A stretch of 64,000 nucleotides of DNA from DATBDN01 sp036269895 (GTDB taxonomy: Bacteria > Actinomycetota > Thermoleophilia > Solirubrobacterales > Thermoleophilaceae). The notes beneath the pieces were generated by a model that did no database searches, was not told the origin of the DNA, and worked only from the letters and a program-made list of their open reading frames with translations. The position numbers and the translations under genes are program-made. The stretch is taken from the NCBI GenBank assembly GCA_036269895.1, contig DATBDN010000004.1:14872-78871 (forward strand), given 5' to 3'. Below, piece after piece: positions 33,453-42,296 of this stretch; position 1 is the stretch's first letter, and the number at the start of each line of letters is the position of its first letter.

Positions 33453-34838
33453 GTGCTCGTCCACTCGTTGCCGATCGCCGCATCGCAGCTCGAGGCGGCG
33501 CGCAGCCAGATGGCCTTCACGCTCGGCTTCCACATCATCCTCGCGTCGTTCGGCGTGGCATTCCCGGCGATGATGCTGATCGCCAACTACCGCGGCCTGA
33601 AGCGCGACGATGCCGACGCGCTGCTCCTCGCGCGACGCTGGTCGAAGGTGGTCGCCGTGACGTTCGCCGTCGGCGCGGTCACCGGCACCGTCCTGTCGTT
33701 CGAGTTCGGCCTGCTCTGGCCGGCGTTCACGGGGCGCTTCGGCAAGGTCTTCGGCGTCCTGTTCGCAATCGAGGGGATCTTCTTCTTCCTGGAGGCGATC
33801 TTCATCGCGATCTACATCTTCGGCTGGGAGCGCCTGAAGCCGTGGCATCACTTCTGGGCCGGCGTCCCCGTTGTCGTCTGTGGCCTCGGCGGCGCGTTCT
33901 CTGTGGTCGCGGTCAACTCGTGGATGAACCAGCCGCAGGGGTTCTCGCCTACCAGTGGCAATGTCACGTCGGTCCAGCCGCTCAAGGTGATCTTCAACAA
34001 GGCGGTGCCGTACGAGGTGCCGCACATGATCCTGGCGGCCTACCTGGTCACCGGCTTCATCGTGGCGTCGGTCTACGCCGTCGGGATGCTGCGCGGGCGA
34101 CGCGACCGCTACCACCGGCTCGGCCTCTTGATCCCGCTGACGGTGGCCTGCATCGCGACGCCGATCCAGTTCGTCGTCGGCGACACCGCGGCGCGCGCGA
34201 TCGCCAGCGACCAGCCGCTCAAGTTCGCTGCCATCGAGTGCGTCCAGAAGACCTCGACCGACGTCACCGAGTACATCTACGGCCGCTGCACCGCGAAGGG
34301 GATCAAGGGCGGGATCGGCATCCCGGGCTTCGACTCCTTCCTCGTCGGGGGCAGCAGCTCGACCCAGGTGACCGGGCTCAACACGGCACCGGCTAGCAAC
34401 GAGCCACAGGCGAAGACGCTGCTGCACTGGGCCTTCGACACGATGGTCGGGATCTGCACCGTGCTGATCGCGCTCGGGCTCTGGCTCGGCTTCGTCTGGT
34501 GGCGCAGGCGCGACATCCCGCAGACGAAATGGTTCCTGCGCGCCGTCGCGCTGTCGGGCATCTCCGCCGTCGTCGCGCTCGAGTCGGGCTGGATCGTGAC
34601 CGAGGTCGGCCGCCAGCCGTGGATCGTCTACAACGTGATGCGGACGAAGGACGCCGTCACGAACTCCAACGGGATCTGGGTGACGTTCGCGCTCGTGCTG
34701 CTGCTGTACGCGCTGCTCGCCGCCGTGCTCGTGACCACGTTGCGTGCAATGTCGCGGCGTTGGCGCGCTGCCGACGAGAGTGAGTCGGATGTGCCGTACG
34801 GGCCGTCCGGAGCAGTTCCGTCGGAGGTGGTCTCTTGA
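33453..34838 (+). CDS. cydA: cytochrome bd quinol oxidase subunit I
   Basis: This 461-residue heme protein has about nine helices. The axial-ligand histidines lie in LGFHIILASFGVAF and VPHMILAAYLV, and the GWIVTEVGRQPW signature of subunit I is present. The loop between helices six and seven is short. Together with CydB it oxidises quinol and reduces oxygen with high affinity. GTG 33453 gives the usual N-terminus (PIAASQLEAARSQMAF). The gap to the preceding gene is 8 bp. Confidence 0.93.
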   Translation: MLVHSLPIAASQLEAARSQMAFTLGFHIILASFGVAFPAMMLIANYRGLKRDDADALLLARRWSKVVAVTFAVGAVTGTVLSFEFGLLWPAFTGRFGKVFGVLFAIEGIFFFLEAIFIAIYIFGWERLKPWHHFWAGVPVVVCGLGGAFSVVAVNSWMNQPQGFSPTSGNVTSVQPLKVIFNKAVPYEVPHMILAAYLVTGFIVASVYAVGMLRGRRDRYHRLGLLIPLTVACIATPIQFVVGDTAARAIASDQPLKFAAIECVQKTSTDVTEYIYGRCTAKGIKGGIGIPGFDSFLVGGSSSTQVTGLNTAPASNEPQAKTLLHWAFDTMVGICTVLIALGLWLGFVWWRRRDIPQTKWFLRAVALSGISAVVALESGWIVTEVGRQPWIVYNVMRTKDAVTNSNGIWVTFALVLLLYALLAAVLVTTLRAMSRRWRAADESESDVPYGPSGAVPSEVVS

Positions 34839-35872
34839 GCACGGCCGATGCAGTCGCGGCCGCCCTGTGGATCGGCGTGACCGCGTATGCGGTCTTCGGC
34901 GGCGCTGACTTCGGCGCGGGGTTCTGGAGTCTGGTCTCGGGGCAACACGAACAGGGGAAACGCGCGCGGGAGCTCTGCGACTGGGCGATCGGCCCGGTAT
35001 GGGAGGGAAACCACGTCTGGCTGATCTTCGTGCTCGTCGTGCTCTGGACCGGGTTCTCGTCGACGTTCGAGGCTGTCTTCTCGACACTCTTCATCCCGCT
35101 CAGCCTCGCGGCATTCGGGATCGTGCTGCGCGGCGCGGGTTTCGCCTTTCACAAGACGGCACGGCGGCTGGCGGGTCGAAGCATTTCGGAGCGCGTGTTC
35201 GGGATCTCGTCGCTGTTCACGCCGTTCTTCATGGGTACGGTCGTCGGCGCCGTGGCGTCCGGCCGGGTTCCACTCGGCAACGCTGCCGGCGATCCCGTCA
35301 CGAGCTGGCTCAATCCGCTGTCGGTCGTGATCGGCGCGCTGTTCGTCGCGACCTCCGCGTACCTGGCCGCGGTGTTCCTGGTCAGCGACGCCCGGCGCGC
35401 AGGCGCGCGCGACCTCGAGCGCTACTTCACCAACCGTGCGCTGGTGGCCGCCGTTGCCGCGGGCGCGCTGGCGGTGGCCGGGCTGTTCGCGCTGCACTCG
35501 CACGCCCGCTACGTCTACGACCGGCTGATGAGCAACGCGCTGCCGCTCGTGATCGCGTCGGCCATCTGCGGGGTCGCGGTGGTCGTGCTGCTGTGGCGCG
35601 GGGCGCGGCGGGCAACTCGCCCACTCGCGATCGGCGCGGTCGTCGCAATCGTCTGGGGCTGGGGCGTCGCGCAGCATCCGTATCTCCTGCCCAAGCACCT
35701 GACGATCAGCGCAGGCGCGGCTCCGAACTCGACGCTGATCGGGATCCTGATCGTGTTCGCGGCAGCCGTGGTTCTGGTGATCCCCTCGATCGCCCTGCTC
35801 TACATGCTCGCGCAGCGGGGAATGGTCGAGGAGTCCGCCGGTCCGGACGCCGTCCCACACGGCCCGCCGTGA
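34835..35872 (+). CDS. cydB: cytochrome bd oxidase subunit II
   Basis: This 345-residue membrane protein has eight or nine helices. The N-terminal FGGADFGAGFW and the WEGNHVWLIFVLVVLW block are classical for CydB. It starts at TTG 34835, overlapping the cydA stop (TTGA), so the subunits are coupled. No cydCD assembly transporter genes are next to it. Confidence 0.93.
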   Translation: MSTADAVAAALWIGVTAYAVFGGADFGAGFWSLVSGQHEQGKRARELCDWAIGPVWEGNHVWLIFVLVVLWTGFSSTFEAVFSTLFIPLSLAAFGIVLRGAGFAFHKTARRLAGRSISERVFGISSLFTPFFMGTVVGAVASGRVPLGNAAGDPVTSWLNPLSVVIGALFVATSAYLAAVFLVSDARRAGARDLERYFTNRALVAAVAAGALAVAGLFALHSHARYVYDRLMSNALPLVIASAICGVAVVVLLWRGARRATRPLAIGAVVAIVWGWGVAQHPYLLPKHLTISAGAAPNSTLIGILIVFAAAVVLVIPSIALLYMLAQRGMVEESAGPDAVPHGPP

Positions 35873-36552
35873 TCGGCGACGTCATCCTCCTCGCCCTCAC
35901 GGCGTCGCTCAACCCGACGCTCGTGGCAGCGACGACCGTGATGCTGCTGCTTCCCAACCCGAAGCGGCTCATGATCGGCTACCTGCTCGGGGCGTACTTC
36001 ACCAGCCTCACGCTCGGGCTGATCATCGTCTTCGCGCTGCCGAGCTCGAGCGCGACGAAAACGACGCAGCACACCCTCAGCCCGGCCGTGGACATAGGCC
36101 TCGGTTGCATCGCGATCGCGGGCGCGTTCGTGCTGTCAGGCAGTCGTCGCGAACGACGCGTTGCAAGGCGGCACGCCAAGAAAGCGGCGCACGACGACCG
36201 GCCGCCGCGGTGGCGACGCGAGCTGGCAAAGGGGTCGCCGCGGACGACCTTCGTGGTCGGCGCGCTGTTGACACTGCCCGGCGCGTCGTACCTGGCCGGC
36301 CTGACCGAAATCCACAAGCTCGGCGACTCCACAGTCGCGACCGTGCTGCTCGTGATCGGCTTCAACGTTGTGATGCTCTGGCTGCTCGAGGTGCCGCTGG
36401 CGTCCTTCGCGATCGCGCCGGATTGGACGCGGCAAACGATCGACCGCGTGACGGCCTGGGTGAGCCGCCACATCCACCAGGTCGCGGTCTGGGGCTTGAC
36501 CGTCGTCGGCTCACTGCTCGTGATCAAGGGAATCGTCGGGCTGATCGCCTAG
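35869..36552 (+). CDS. GAP family (Sap-like) membrane protein, operon end
   Basis: This 227-residue protein has six helices with a basic central loop (RRERRVARRHAKKAAHDD) and the blocks ASLNPTLVAATTVMLLLP and VGALLTLPGASYLAGL, similar in layout to the protein at 12267-12923. The GTG start overlaps the cydB stop (GTGA). GAP proteins are linked to lipid or glycolipid export, but the role with cytochrome bd is unknown. Confidence 0.65.
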   Translation: MIGDVILLALTASLNPTLVAATTVMLLLPNPKRLMIGYLLGAYFTSLTLGLIIVFALPSSSATKTTQHTLSPAVDIGLGCIAIAGAFVLSGSRRERRVARRHAKKAAHDDRPPRWRRELAKGSPRTTFVVGALLTLPGASYLAGLTEIHKLGDSTVATVLLVIGFNVVMLWLLEVPLASFAIAPDWTRQTIDRVTAWVSRHIHQVAVWGLTVVGSLLVIKGIVGLIA

Positions 36553-36562
36553 CGGCCGACCG

Positions 36563-36613
36563 CCCACGTGGGTGGTTGATGGCGATACGTGCCTATTCAC
36601 CCGCGCGGGCACG
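36563..36613. promoter_or_regulatory. degenerate box region ahead of the zinc-ribbon gene
   Basis: CCCACGTGGG (36563-36572) is a perfect 10-bp palindrome. It is followed by TCACCC-N5-GGCACG (36597-36613), a half-match to the operators upstream in the window. It lies between the respiratory operon and the gene starting at 36628. It may be a decayed or weak member of the set. Confidence 0.35.
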
Positions 36614-36627
36614 GAGAAGATCACCAT

Positions 36628-36876
36628 GTGATCCTCACCGACGCCGCACGTTTCTCGGTTGACGACATGGACGCACTCGTCACCGCGTCGTTTGCGTGCC
36701 CGTACTGCCTGAGGACGCCGTCCACGGCGGTCTTCAACTACGAGGAGCCGAACGGTTCGGCGGTCCTGTGCCATTGCGACGACTGCCAGGCCAACTGGGT
36801 CATCGCCGTGAACGTCGGCCAGGCCATGCGGCTGGCGATTGCGCCGCCGGAGGGCCTCGAGCTGGAGGCGGCATGA
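36628..36876 (+). CDS. small zinc-ribbon protein
   Basis: This 82-residue protein has a CPYC pair near its middle and a later CHCDDC cluster, an arrangement that would bind one zinc ion. GGAGAA lies before GTG 36628; ATG 36667 is an alternative start closer to the ribbon. The stop overlaps the next gene as ATGA. The family is not recognised. Confidence 0.5.
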   Translation: MILTDAARFSVDDMDALVTASFACPYCLRTPSTAVFNYEEPNGSAVLCHCDDCQANWVIAVNVGQAMRLAIAPPEGLELEAA

Positions 36877-37109
36877 GCGCGGTCGTGTCGCTGTTCCCAG
36901 ACCCGCAGCATTCGTCGGCCGCCGCGCAGATGGTCGGGCGCGTCGCTCGCGCGCTGGACGTCGAGCCGCGCGCCGGCGCAGACGGGTCCTGGGAGCTCTG
37001 CTTCGAGCTTCCCTACGCGCAGGCTCACGCACGCGTGGCGGACGCACTCGCGGCTATCGACGGCGAGTGGCCGTCGACCGTGACGCTCGACTACGTGCTG
37101 GCGGTCTGA
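36873..37109 (+). CDS. hypothetical small protein
   Basis: This 78-residue soluble protein (SAVVSLFPDPQHSS) has a helix-strand pattern and a C-terminus SWELCFELPYAQAHARVADA. It is coupled to the zinc-ribbon gene by a 4-bp overlap and overlaps the convergent FAS-operon end by 19 bp. No function can be given. Confidence 0.45.
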   Translation: MSAVVSLFPDPQHSSAAAQMVGRVARALDVEPRAGADGSWELCFELPYAQAHARVADALAAIDGEWPSTVTLDYVLAV

Positions 37110-38167
37110 GCCGCACGCGAGCGCGCGGCCTCGCGCGAAAGCATCCGCTTGCCCCAGCGGGCGGCCCGTGCGTACTCGAGGATCTGCGGCAGGTAGTCGA
37201 ACGGCTCGGGCGCAGGTCCGGCGAGGTCGCGTGCACGGCGATCGTCGAAGCGGGTCTTCACGTCGAAATAGGCGGCGAAGACCCCGGCCGGGTGGTCGGC
37301 AGGCAGGCTCCCGGGCTCGCTGAGCGTCGGCACGCGCCGATCCATCTCGCGGCAGATCTCCGTGATCAGCTCGTGCACGCTCGGCGCACGCTCCCCGGCC
37401 ACCGCGTGGAAGCGGCCGCTCACCTCGGGGGCGAACACCACGCGCTCGATCACCTCGGCCACGTGATCGACCGGGACCATGTCGACGACCCCGTCCGGAT
37501 CGGCCGGCACGGTCTCGAGCAGTCCGCGCGTGAATGCCTGCAGCGGCCAGTAGAGAACGTTGAAGGCCGAGGTCCAGCCGCTGTCGGACTCGCCGACGAC
37601 GATGCTCGGACGCACGATTGCGCTCGGCAGGTCGGACTGCGTGACCGCGCGTTCGGCCTCGAGCTTGGTCTGCTCGTAGGTGTTGCGAAAGCTGCTGCCG
37701 CCGGCGTCGTCTTCGCTGAACAGCGCCGGGGATCGGCCGGCGACGTAGGCCGTCGACACGTGCACGAAGCGCTCGAGGCGCGGTAGCCGGCGCGCCAGTT
37801 CCATGACGCGACGCGTGCCCTCGACGTTGATCTCGCGCGCTTCCTCCAGCGGCAGCGTGAACGAGATCGACGCGGCGCAGTGCACCACGCGCTCCACGTT
37901 CGCGCGCAGCTCTGTCCGGTGGTGCGAGTTGACGCCGAGGCCTGCCGCCGTCAGTTCTGCGGGGATCGGACGCAAGCGGTCGACCGCGTCCGGCCAGGTG
38001 TCGTAGAGGCGGCCGAGGATCTCGTCGACCCGACCGCGGGCGCCATCCATGTCGGGCGCTCGCACCGCCAGGTAGATGTCCGGCCCGTCGCCCGTCTCGA
38101 GCATGCGGGCGATCAGCTCCATGCCCAGGAAGCCGGTGCCGCCGGTGAGGAGCAGCGCGCCGCTCAT
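37091..38167 (-). CDS. NAD-binding thioester-reductase/male-sterility-like protein
   Basis: This 358-residue extended short-chain dehydrogenase has LLTGGTGFLGMELIARML at the N-terminus and a YEQTKLEAE catalytic YxxxK, with the VVHCAASISF and VSTAYVAGR blocks typical of fatty acyl-CoA reductase and thioester reductase domains. The ATG overlaps the fabI stop. As the last gene of the FAS-II operon it could reduce an acyl thioester to an aldehyde or alcohol, which is inference. Confidence 0.75.
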   Translation of the reverse strand: MSGALLLTGGTGFLGMELIARMLETGDGPDIYLAVRAPDMDGARGRVDEILGRLYDTWPDAVDRLRPIPAELTAAGLGVNSHHRTELRANVERVVHCAASISFTLPLEEAREINVEGTRRVMELARRLPRLERFVHVSTAYVAGRSPALFSEDDAGGSSFRNTYEQTKLEAERAVTQSDLPSAIVRPSIVVGESDSGWTSAFNVLYWPLQAFTRGLLETVPADPDGVVDMVPVDHVAEVIERVVFAPEVSGRFHAVAGERAPSVHELITEICREMDRRVPTLSEPGSLPADHPAGVFAAYFDVKTRFDDRRARDLAGPAPEPFDYLPQILEYARAARWGKRMLSREAARSRAAQTAST

Positions 38168-38976
38168 CCGGCCGGCGCACCCATCGCGTGATAGCCGCCG
38201 TCCACGTGGATGATCTCGCCGGTCACGCCGCGCGACAGATCCGACAGCAGGTAGCAGACCGTCCCGGCCACCGACGACGGATCGCTCGTGTCCCAGCCGA
38301 GCGGCGCCGTTTCGCCCCAGATCCCAGCCAGCTTTTCGAAGCCGGGGATGCCGCCTGCCGCGAGCGTCTCGATCGGGCCGGCTGAGACCAGGTTCACGCG
38401 CACCTTGCGCGGGCCGACGTCGCGGGCGAGGTAGCGGGCGACGGCTTCCAGCCCCGCCTTGGCCACCCCCATCCAGTCGTACACCGGCCACGCGACCGAC
38501 GCGTCGAAGTCCAGGCCAACCACGCTGGCGCCGCGCTCGGAGCGCTCGAGCAGCGGCAGCAGCGCCGCCGTCAGCGTCTTCAGCGACACTGCGCTCGTCT
38601 CGAAGGCGGTCAAGGCGCTTGTCGTCGGCGTGTCGAGGAAGCCGCCCCCCAGCGCGTCGCCGGGCGCAAACGCGATCGCGTGCAGCACGCCATCGAGCGC
38701 GCCCCAGCGCGACTCGAGCTCGTCCTTGACGACCGCCAGGTCGTCGTCTGAGTTGACGTCGAGCTCGAGCACGTCGACCGGCTCGGGCAGCTTCGCCGCC
38801 GCGCGCTCGGTCATGCGCCGCGCGCGGCCGAACCCCGTCAGCACGATCTCCGCGCCCGCCTCCTGCGCCTGGCGCGCCACCTCGAACGCAATCGAGTCGC
38901 GCGTGACGACGCCGGTGATCAGCAGCTTCTTGCCCTCCAGAATCAGGCCGCGTCCGTTTCCGTTTCCATTCAGCAT
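38164..38976 (-). CDS. fabI: enoyl-[acyl-carrier-protein] reductase, InhA-like FabI
   Basis: This 270-residue NADH-dependent enzyme reduces trans-2-enoyl-ACP, the last step of the elongation cycle. The catalytic Y166 and K173 are six residues apart (YDWMGVAKAG), and the stretches GLDFDAS, VNLVSAGPIETLAAGG and the LITGVVTRDSIAFEVA start resemble mycobacterial InhA more than E. coli FabI. It overlaps the dehydratase gene by one base (TGATG). Confidence 0.9.
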   Translation of the reverse strand: MLNGNGNGRGLILEGKKLLITGVVTRDSIAFEVARQAQEAGAEIVLTGFGRARRMTERAAAKLPEPVDVLELDVNSDDDLAVVKDELESRWGALDGVLHAIAFAPGDALGGGFLDTPTTSALTAFETSAVSLKTLTAALLPLLERSERGASVVGLDFDASVAWPVYDWMGVAKAGLEAVARYLARDVGPRKVRVNLVSAGPIETLAAGGIPGFEKLAGIWGETAPLGWDTSDPSSVAGTVCYLLSDLSRGVTGEIIHVDGGYHAMGAPAG

Positions 38977-39392
38977 CAGGCGGTCACCTCCGAGCGTTCC
39001 CTGCACAGCGCTTCGATCACGAGACGACAGACCATCTCGCCGTCCTGGTTGACGATCCGCCAGTTCCAGGCGACGAGCGCGGTGTCGTCGCCGATCTCGC
39101 GGCGCTCGGCCTCGCTTCCCTCGACATGAATCGTGTCCCCGAGCCGAACGGGCCGCTTGAACACGACCTCGCGCAGCCGCCGCAGCGCGACGACCTCCTC
39201 CGGGTCGAACGCAACGAGCCCGACGGCGAAGCTGACGATCAGCATGCCGTGCGCGATGCGCTCGCCGAAGGCGCTCTCGGCGGCCCAGGTGGCGTCCGAG
39301 TGCTGCGGGTGCCAGTCGCCGGTGAGGGCCGAGAACGCGACCACGTCGGCCTCGGTGACGGTGCGGGCACGGCTTGTGAACGGCGCGCTCAC
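38976..39392 (-). CDS. MaoC-like hot-dog dehydratase
   Basis: This 138-residue hot-dog-fold protein has the hydratase signature TGDWHPQHSD and FGERIAHGML. Such proteins dehydrate 3-hydroxyacyl-ACP or hydrate enoyl-CoA. In this operon it probably replaces FabZ as the FAS-II dehydratase, since no fabZ or fabA is visible. The GTG start overlaps the carboxyltransferase stop. Confidence 0.85.
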   Translation of the reverse strand: MSAPFTSRARTVTEADVVAFSALTGDWHPQHSDATWAAESAFGERIAHGMLIVSFAVGLVAFDPEEVVALRRLREVVFKRPVRLGDTIHVEGSEAERREIGDDTALVAWNWRIVNQDGEMVCRLVIEALCRERSEVTA

Positions 39393-40840
39393 AGCGGCAG
39401 GTTCCCCGCCGGCGTGGGCGTGCGCCGGGCTGTTTCCATGCTCGCGAGGCCGGCCGCAATGCGCGAGCGCGTGTCGACCGGCCAGACGATCTCGTCGACG
39501 TGGCCGTCGCCGACCGCCGCCGCCGCGCTCAGGTTCTCACGAGCGTAGATGCGCGCCAGTCGCTGCCGCTCGCGCGCGGGATCGGGCGCGGCGGCGATCG
39601 CGCGCCGCTCGACGATCCCGACGGCCTGCTCCGGGCCCATCACGCCGATCTGCGCGTCGGGCCAGGCGAAGACCAGGTCGGAACCCAGGTCCTTCGAGTT
39701 CATCGCGATGAAGGCGCCGCCGAACGCCTTGCGCGTGATCACGGTGACGCGCGGAACTGTCGCCTCGGAGAACGCGTAAACGAGCTTCGCGCCGTGGCGG
39801 ATGACGCCGGCCTGCTCCTGCTTGGTGCCGGGCAGGAAGCCGGGGGTGTCGACCAGCACCACGAGCGGCAGGCCGAACAGGTTGCAGGTGCGTACGAAGC
39901 GCGCCGCCTTCTGCGACGCGTCGGCGTCGAGGACGCCGCCGAGGTAGCGGGGGTTGTTCGCAACCACGCCGACCGCACGTCCGTCGAGGCGCGCGAAGGC
40001 GCAGAAGACGTTGCGAGCCCAGCGTGCCGACACCTCCTGGAAGCGCCCACCGTCGACCAGGCTGCGCGCCAGGTCGGCCACGTCGTAGACCTTGCGCGGG
40101 TTCTCCGGCACGGTGTCAACAGGACTGACATCAGGTGGCGCCACCGCCGGCCAGCGGCGCGGCGAGTCGGCGGAGTTCTGCGGCAGGTAATCGAGCAGGT
40201 CGCGCACCAGGAGGCCGGCGTCGACCTCGGTCGGCGCAGTCATGTGGCAGACGCCCGAGCGCTCATGCACCTTGGGGCCGCCGAGTTCCTGGGCTGTCAC
40301 CGTCTCGCCCATGACCTCGGCCACGACGCCGGGCCCGGTCAGGAACATGCTGGCGCGGCCAGTCATGATCACGAAGTCGGTGAGCGCCGGCGCGTACGAG
40401 CCACCACCGGCGGACGCGCCGCAGATGACCGAGATCTGCGGAACCTCGCCCGACAGCATCACGTGCTGGCGGAAGATGCGCCCGTAGCCGGACAGGCCCT
40501 CGAGGCCCTCCTGCATGCGCGCACCGGCCGACTCGATGAAGCCGACGACCGGCACCCGGGCGCGCTTGGCGAGCTCCAGCACGCGCACGACCGAGTCGGC
40601 GTGCGCCTCGCCGAGCGAGCCGCCCGCGAACGACGGGTCCTGCGCGAAGCAGAAGATCTGGCGGCCGTCGACCGCGCCGGCGGCGGCCAGGATGCCGTCG
40701 CCCTCGCGGGCCTTGTCGCCCATGCGACGTGACCGCACCTGCGTGCGGATCAGTTGCAGCGAGCCGGGGTCGCACAGGACCTCGAGCCGCTCAAGCGCGC
40801 TGAGGCGCTCGTCCTGGCGTTCGACGAGTGTGAGGGTCAC
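39389..40840 (-). CDS. acyl-CoA carboxylase carboxyltransferase subunit
   Basis: This 483-residue beta subunit has two crotonase-like halves with the oxyanion-hole blocks SGASAGGGSYAP-type (CGASAGGGSYAPALTD) and ITRKAFGGAFIAM. It moves carboxyl from biotin to an acyl-CoA, making malonyl-CoA for FAS-II. The biotin carboxylase/BCCP subunit is not in this window. It overlaps fabF and the dehydratase gene by 4 bp each. It could also accept propionyl-CoA; context favours acetyl-CoA. Confidence 0.88.
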   Translation of the reverse strand: MTLTLVERQDERLSALERLEVLCDPGSLQLIRTQVRSRRMGDKAREGDGILAAAGAVDGRQIFCFAQDPSFAGGSLGEAHADSVVRVLELAKRARVPVVGFIESAGARMQEGLEGLSGYGRIFRQHVMLSGEVPQISVICGASAGGGSYAPALTDFVIMTGRASMFLTGPGVVAEVMGETVTAQELGGPKVHERSGVCHMTAPTEVDAGLLVRDLLDYLPQNSADSPRRWPAVAPPDVSPVDTVPENPRKVYDVADLARSLVDGGRFQEVSARWARNVFCAFARLDGRAVGVVANNPRYLGGVLDADASQKAARFVRTCNLFGLPLVVLVDTPGFLPGTKQEQAGVIRHGAKLVYAFSEATVPRVTVITRKAFGGAFIAMNSKDLGSDLVFAWPDAQIGVMGPEQAVGIVERRAIAAAPDPARERQRLARIYARENLSAAAAVGDGHVDEIVWPVDTRSRIAAGLASMETARRTPTPAGNLPL

Positions 40841-42036
40841 GCTGCCTCCAATACGAGGACGGCGTTGTGTCCGCCGAACCCGAACGAGTTGGTGATTGCG
40901 ATCGGCGCATGGCCGTTGCGCTGCTCGAGCGGGCGCGACGAGCCCGGCACGTAGTCCAGATCGAGCCCCTCGTCGGGCTGCTCGTATCCAAGCGTGGGCG
41001 CCACGACACCCGCGCGCAGCGAGGCGATCGTTGCGATCGCTTCGACCGCGCCCGCGGCGCCGAGCAGGTGGCCGATCGCCGATTTCGTCGAGCTGACGGG
41101 AATCTCGTGAGCGTGGTCGCCGAGCGCCTTCTTGATCGCCACCGTCTCGGAGCGGTCGTTGAGTGGCGTCGACGTGCCGTGCGCGTTCACGTAGTCCACG
41201 TCCTCGGGGCCGATGCCGGCGTCCGCGAGCGCGGCCTCGATCGCCGCGGCCGCGCCTTCGCCGTCGGCGCGCGGCGCGGTCAGGTGATGCGCATCAGAGG
41301 TTTGCCCGATGCCGCGAACGACAGCGAGGATCTCGGCGCCGCGCGCGCGCGCCTTCTCACCGTCCTCCAGCACCAGCACGCCTGCGCCCTCGCCCATGAT
41401 GAAACCGTCGCGACGCGCGTCGAACGGGCGCGAGACGCCGACCGTCGAGGTCGCGTCGAGCGCGCCGAAGGCCGCCCGCGAAAGCGGCGTGAGCGCTGCC
41501 TCCGAGCCGCCCGTGAGCACGGCGTCGGCGTCGCCCGTCTGGATCATGCGGACCGACGTGGCAAACGCGTTCGCGCCCGCTGCGCAGGCGGAGACGATGC
41601 CGAAGACGGGGCCGCGCAGGTCATGGCGCATCGCTATCGCGGCCGAGCCCGCGTTGCCCATCATCAGGGGGACCGCCAAAGGCGCGACCTTCTCCGGCCC
41701 ACCGTCGTACAGCGCCTCGACGTTCTGCTCGAGCGTGATCAGCCCGCCGATGCCGGTGCCGAGCACGCAGCCGACCCGGCTCGGGTCGTACGGGCGATCG
41801 TCACTCCAGCCCGCCTGGCCGACCGCCTGATCGGCGGACGCCAGCGCGAACTGGGTGAAGCGGTCCGCTCGCCGCGCTTCCTTGCGGGTGAAGAAGTCGA
41901 GCGGGTCGAAGTCCTTGCAAGGAGCTTCTCCGTCCTCGACCGCGACCTCGCCGGCGGCCCATTGCGTGAAGAGAGTGTCGGCGCCCACGCCCAGCGGCGT
42001 GATGGCGCCAACTCCGGTGACAACGACTTCTCTCAT
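40837..42036 (-). CDS. fabF: beta-ketoacyl-ACP synthase II FabF
   Basis: This 399-residue condensing enzyme has the nucleophile C151 in VSACAAGANAFA and the two histidines in NAHGTSTPLND and AIGHLLGAAGAVEA, forming a Cys-His-His triad. It elongates acyl-ACP with malonyl-ACP. Length is normal. It starts 2 bp downstream of the ACP gene and overlaps the carboxyltransferase gene. Confidence 0.95.
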   Translation of the reverse strand: MREVVVTGVGAITPLGVGADTLFTQWAAGEVAVEDGEAPCKDFDPLDFFTRKEARRADRFTQFALASADQAVGQAGWSDDRPYDPSRVGCVLGTGIGGLITLEQNVEALYDGGPEKVAPLAVPLMMGNAGSAAIAMRHDLRGPVFGIVSACAAGANAFATSVRMIQTGDADAVLTGGSEAALTPLSRAAFGALDATSTVGVSRPFDARRDGFIMGEGAGVLVLEDGEKARARGAEILAVVRGIGQTSDAHHLTAPRADGEGAAAAIEAALADAGIGPEDVDYVNAHGTSTPLNDRSETVAIKKALGDHAHEIPVSSTKSAIGHLLGAAGAVEAIATIASLRAGVVAPTLGYEQPDEGLDLDYVPGSSRPLEQRNGHAPIAITNSFGFGGHNAVLVLEAA

Positions 42037-42038
42037 GA

Positions 42039-42284
42039 CTACTTGTTGGCGACGATGAAGTCGATCGCGTCGCCGACCGTCTTCAGGTTCTCGACGTCCG
42101 ACGACTTGAACTTGACGCCGTACTCGTCCTCGACGATCTGCGACAGCTCGGCGAGGTCGAGCGAGTCGACATCGAGCTGCTCGAACGTCGCGTCACGCTT
42201 GATCTCTGCGGGATCGGCGCCGAAGGTCTCGAGCGACTTGTAGACGGTCGCCTCGACCTGGCTTGTATCGGTGGTGGTGGACAT
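42039..42284 (-). CDS. acpP: acyl carrier protein
   Basis: This 81-residue acidic four-helix protein has the phosphopantetheine serine S41 in LDVDSLDLAEL. It carries growing acyl chains. GAAAGGAGA lies just before the ATG, the strongest ribosome binding site of the operon, as expected for an abundant protein. Confidence 0.95.
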   Translation of the reverse strand: MSTTTDTSQVEATVYKSLETFGADPAEIKRDATFEQLDVDSLDLAELSQIVEDEYGVKFKSSDVENLKTVGDAIDFIVANK

Positions 42285-42296
42285 TGGTTTCTCCTT

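Noticed and set aside
33402..35087. A 561-codon minus-strand frame over cydA
   Set aside because: Composition is Arg/Asp/His-rich with no hydrophobic or catalytic pattern, and cydA is unambiguous.
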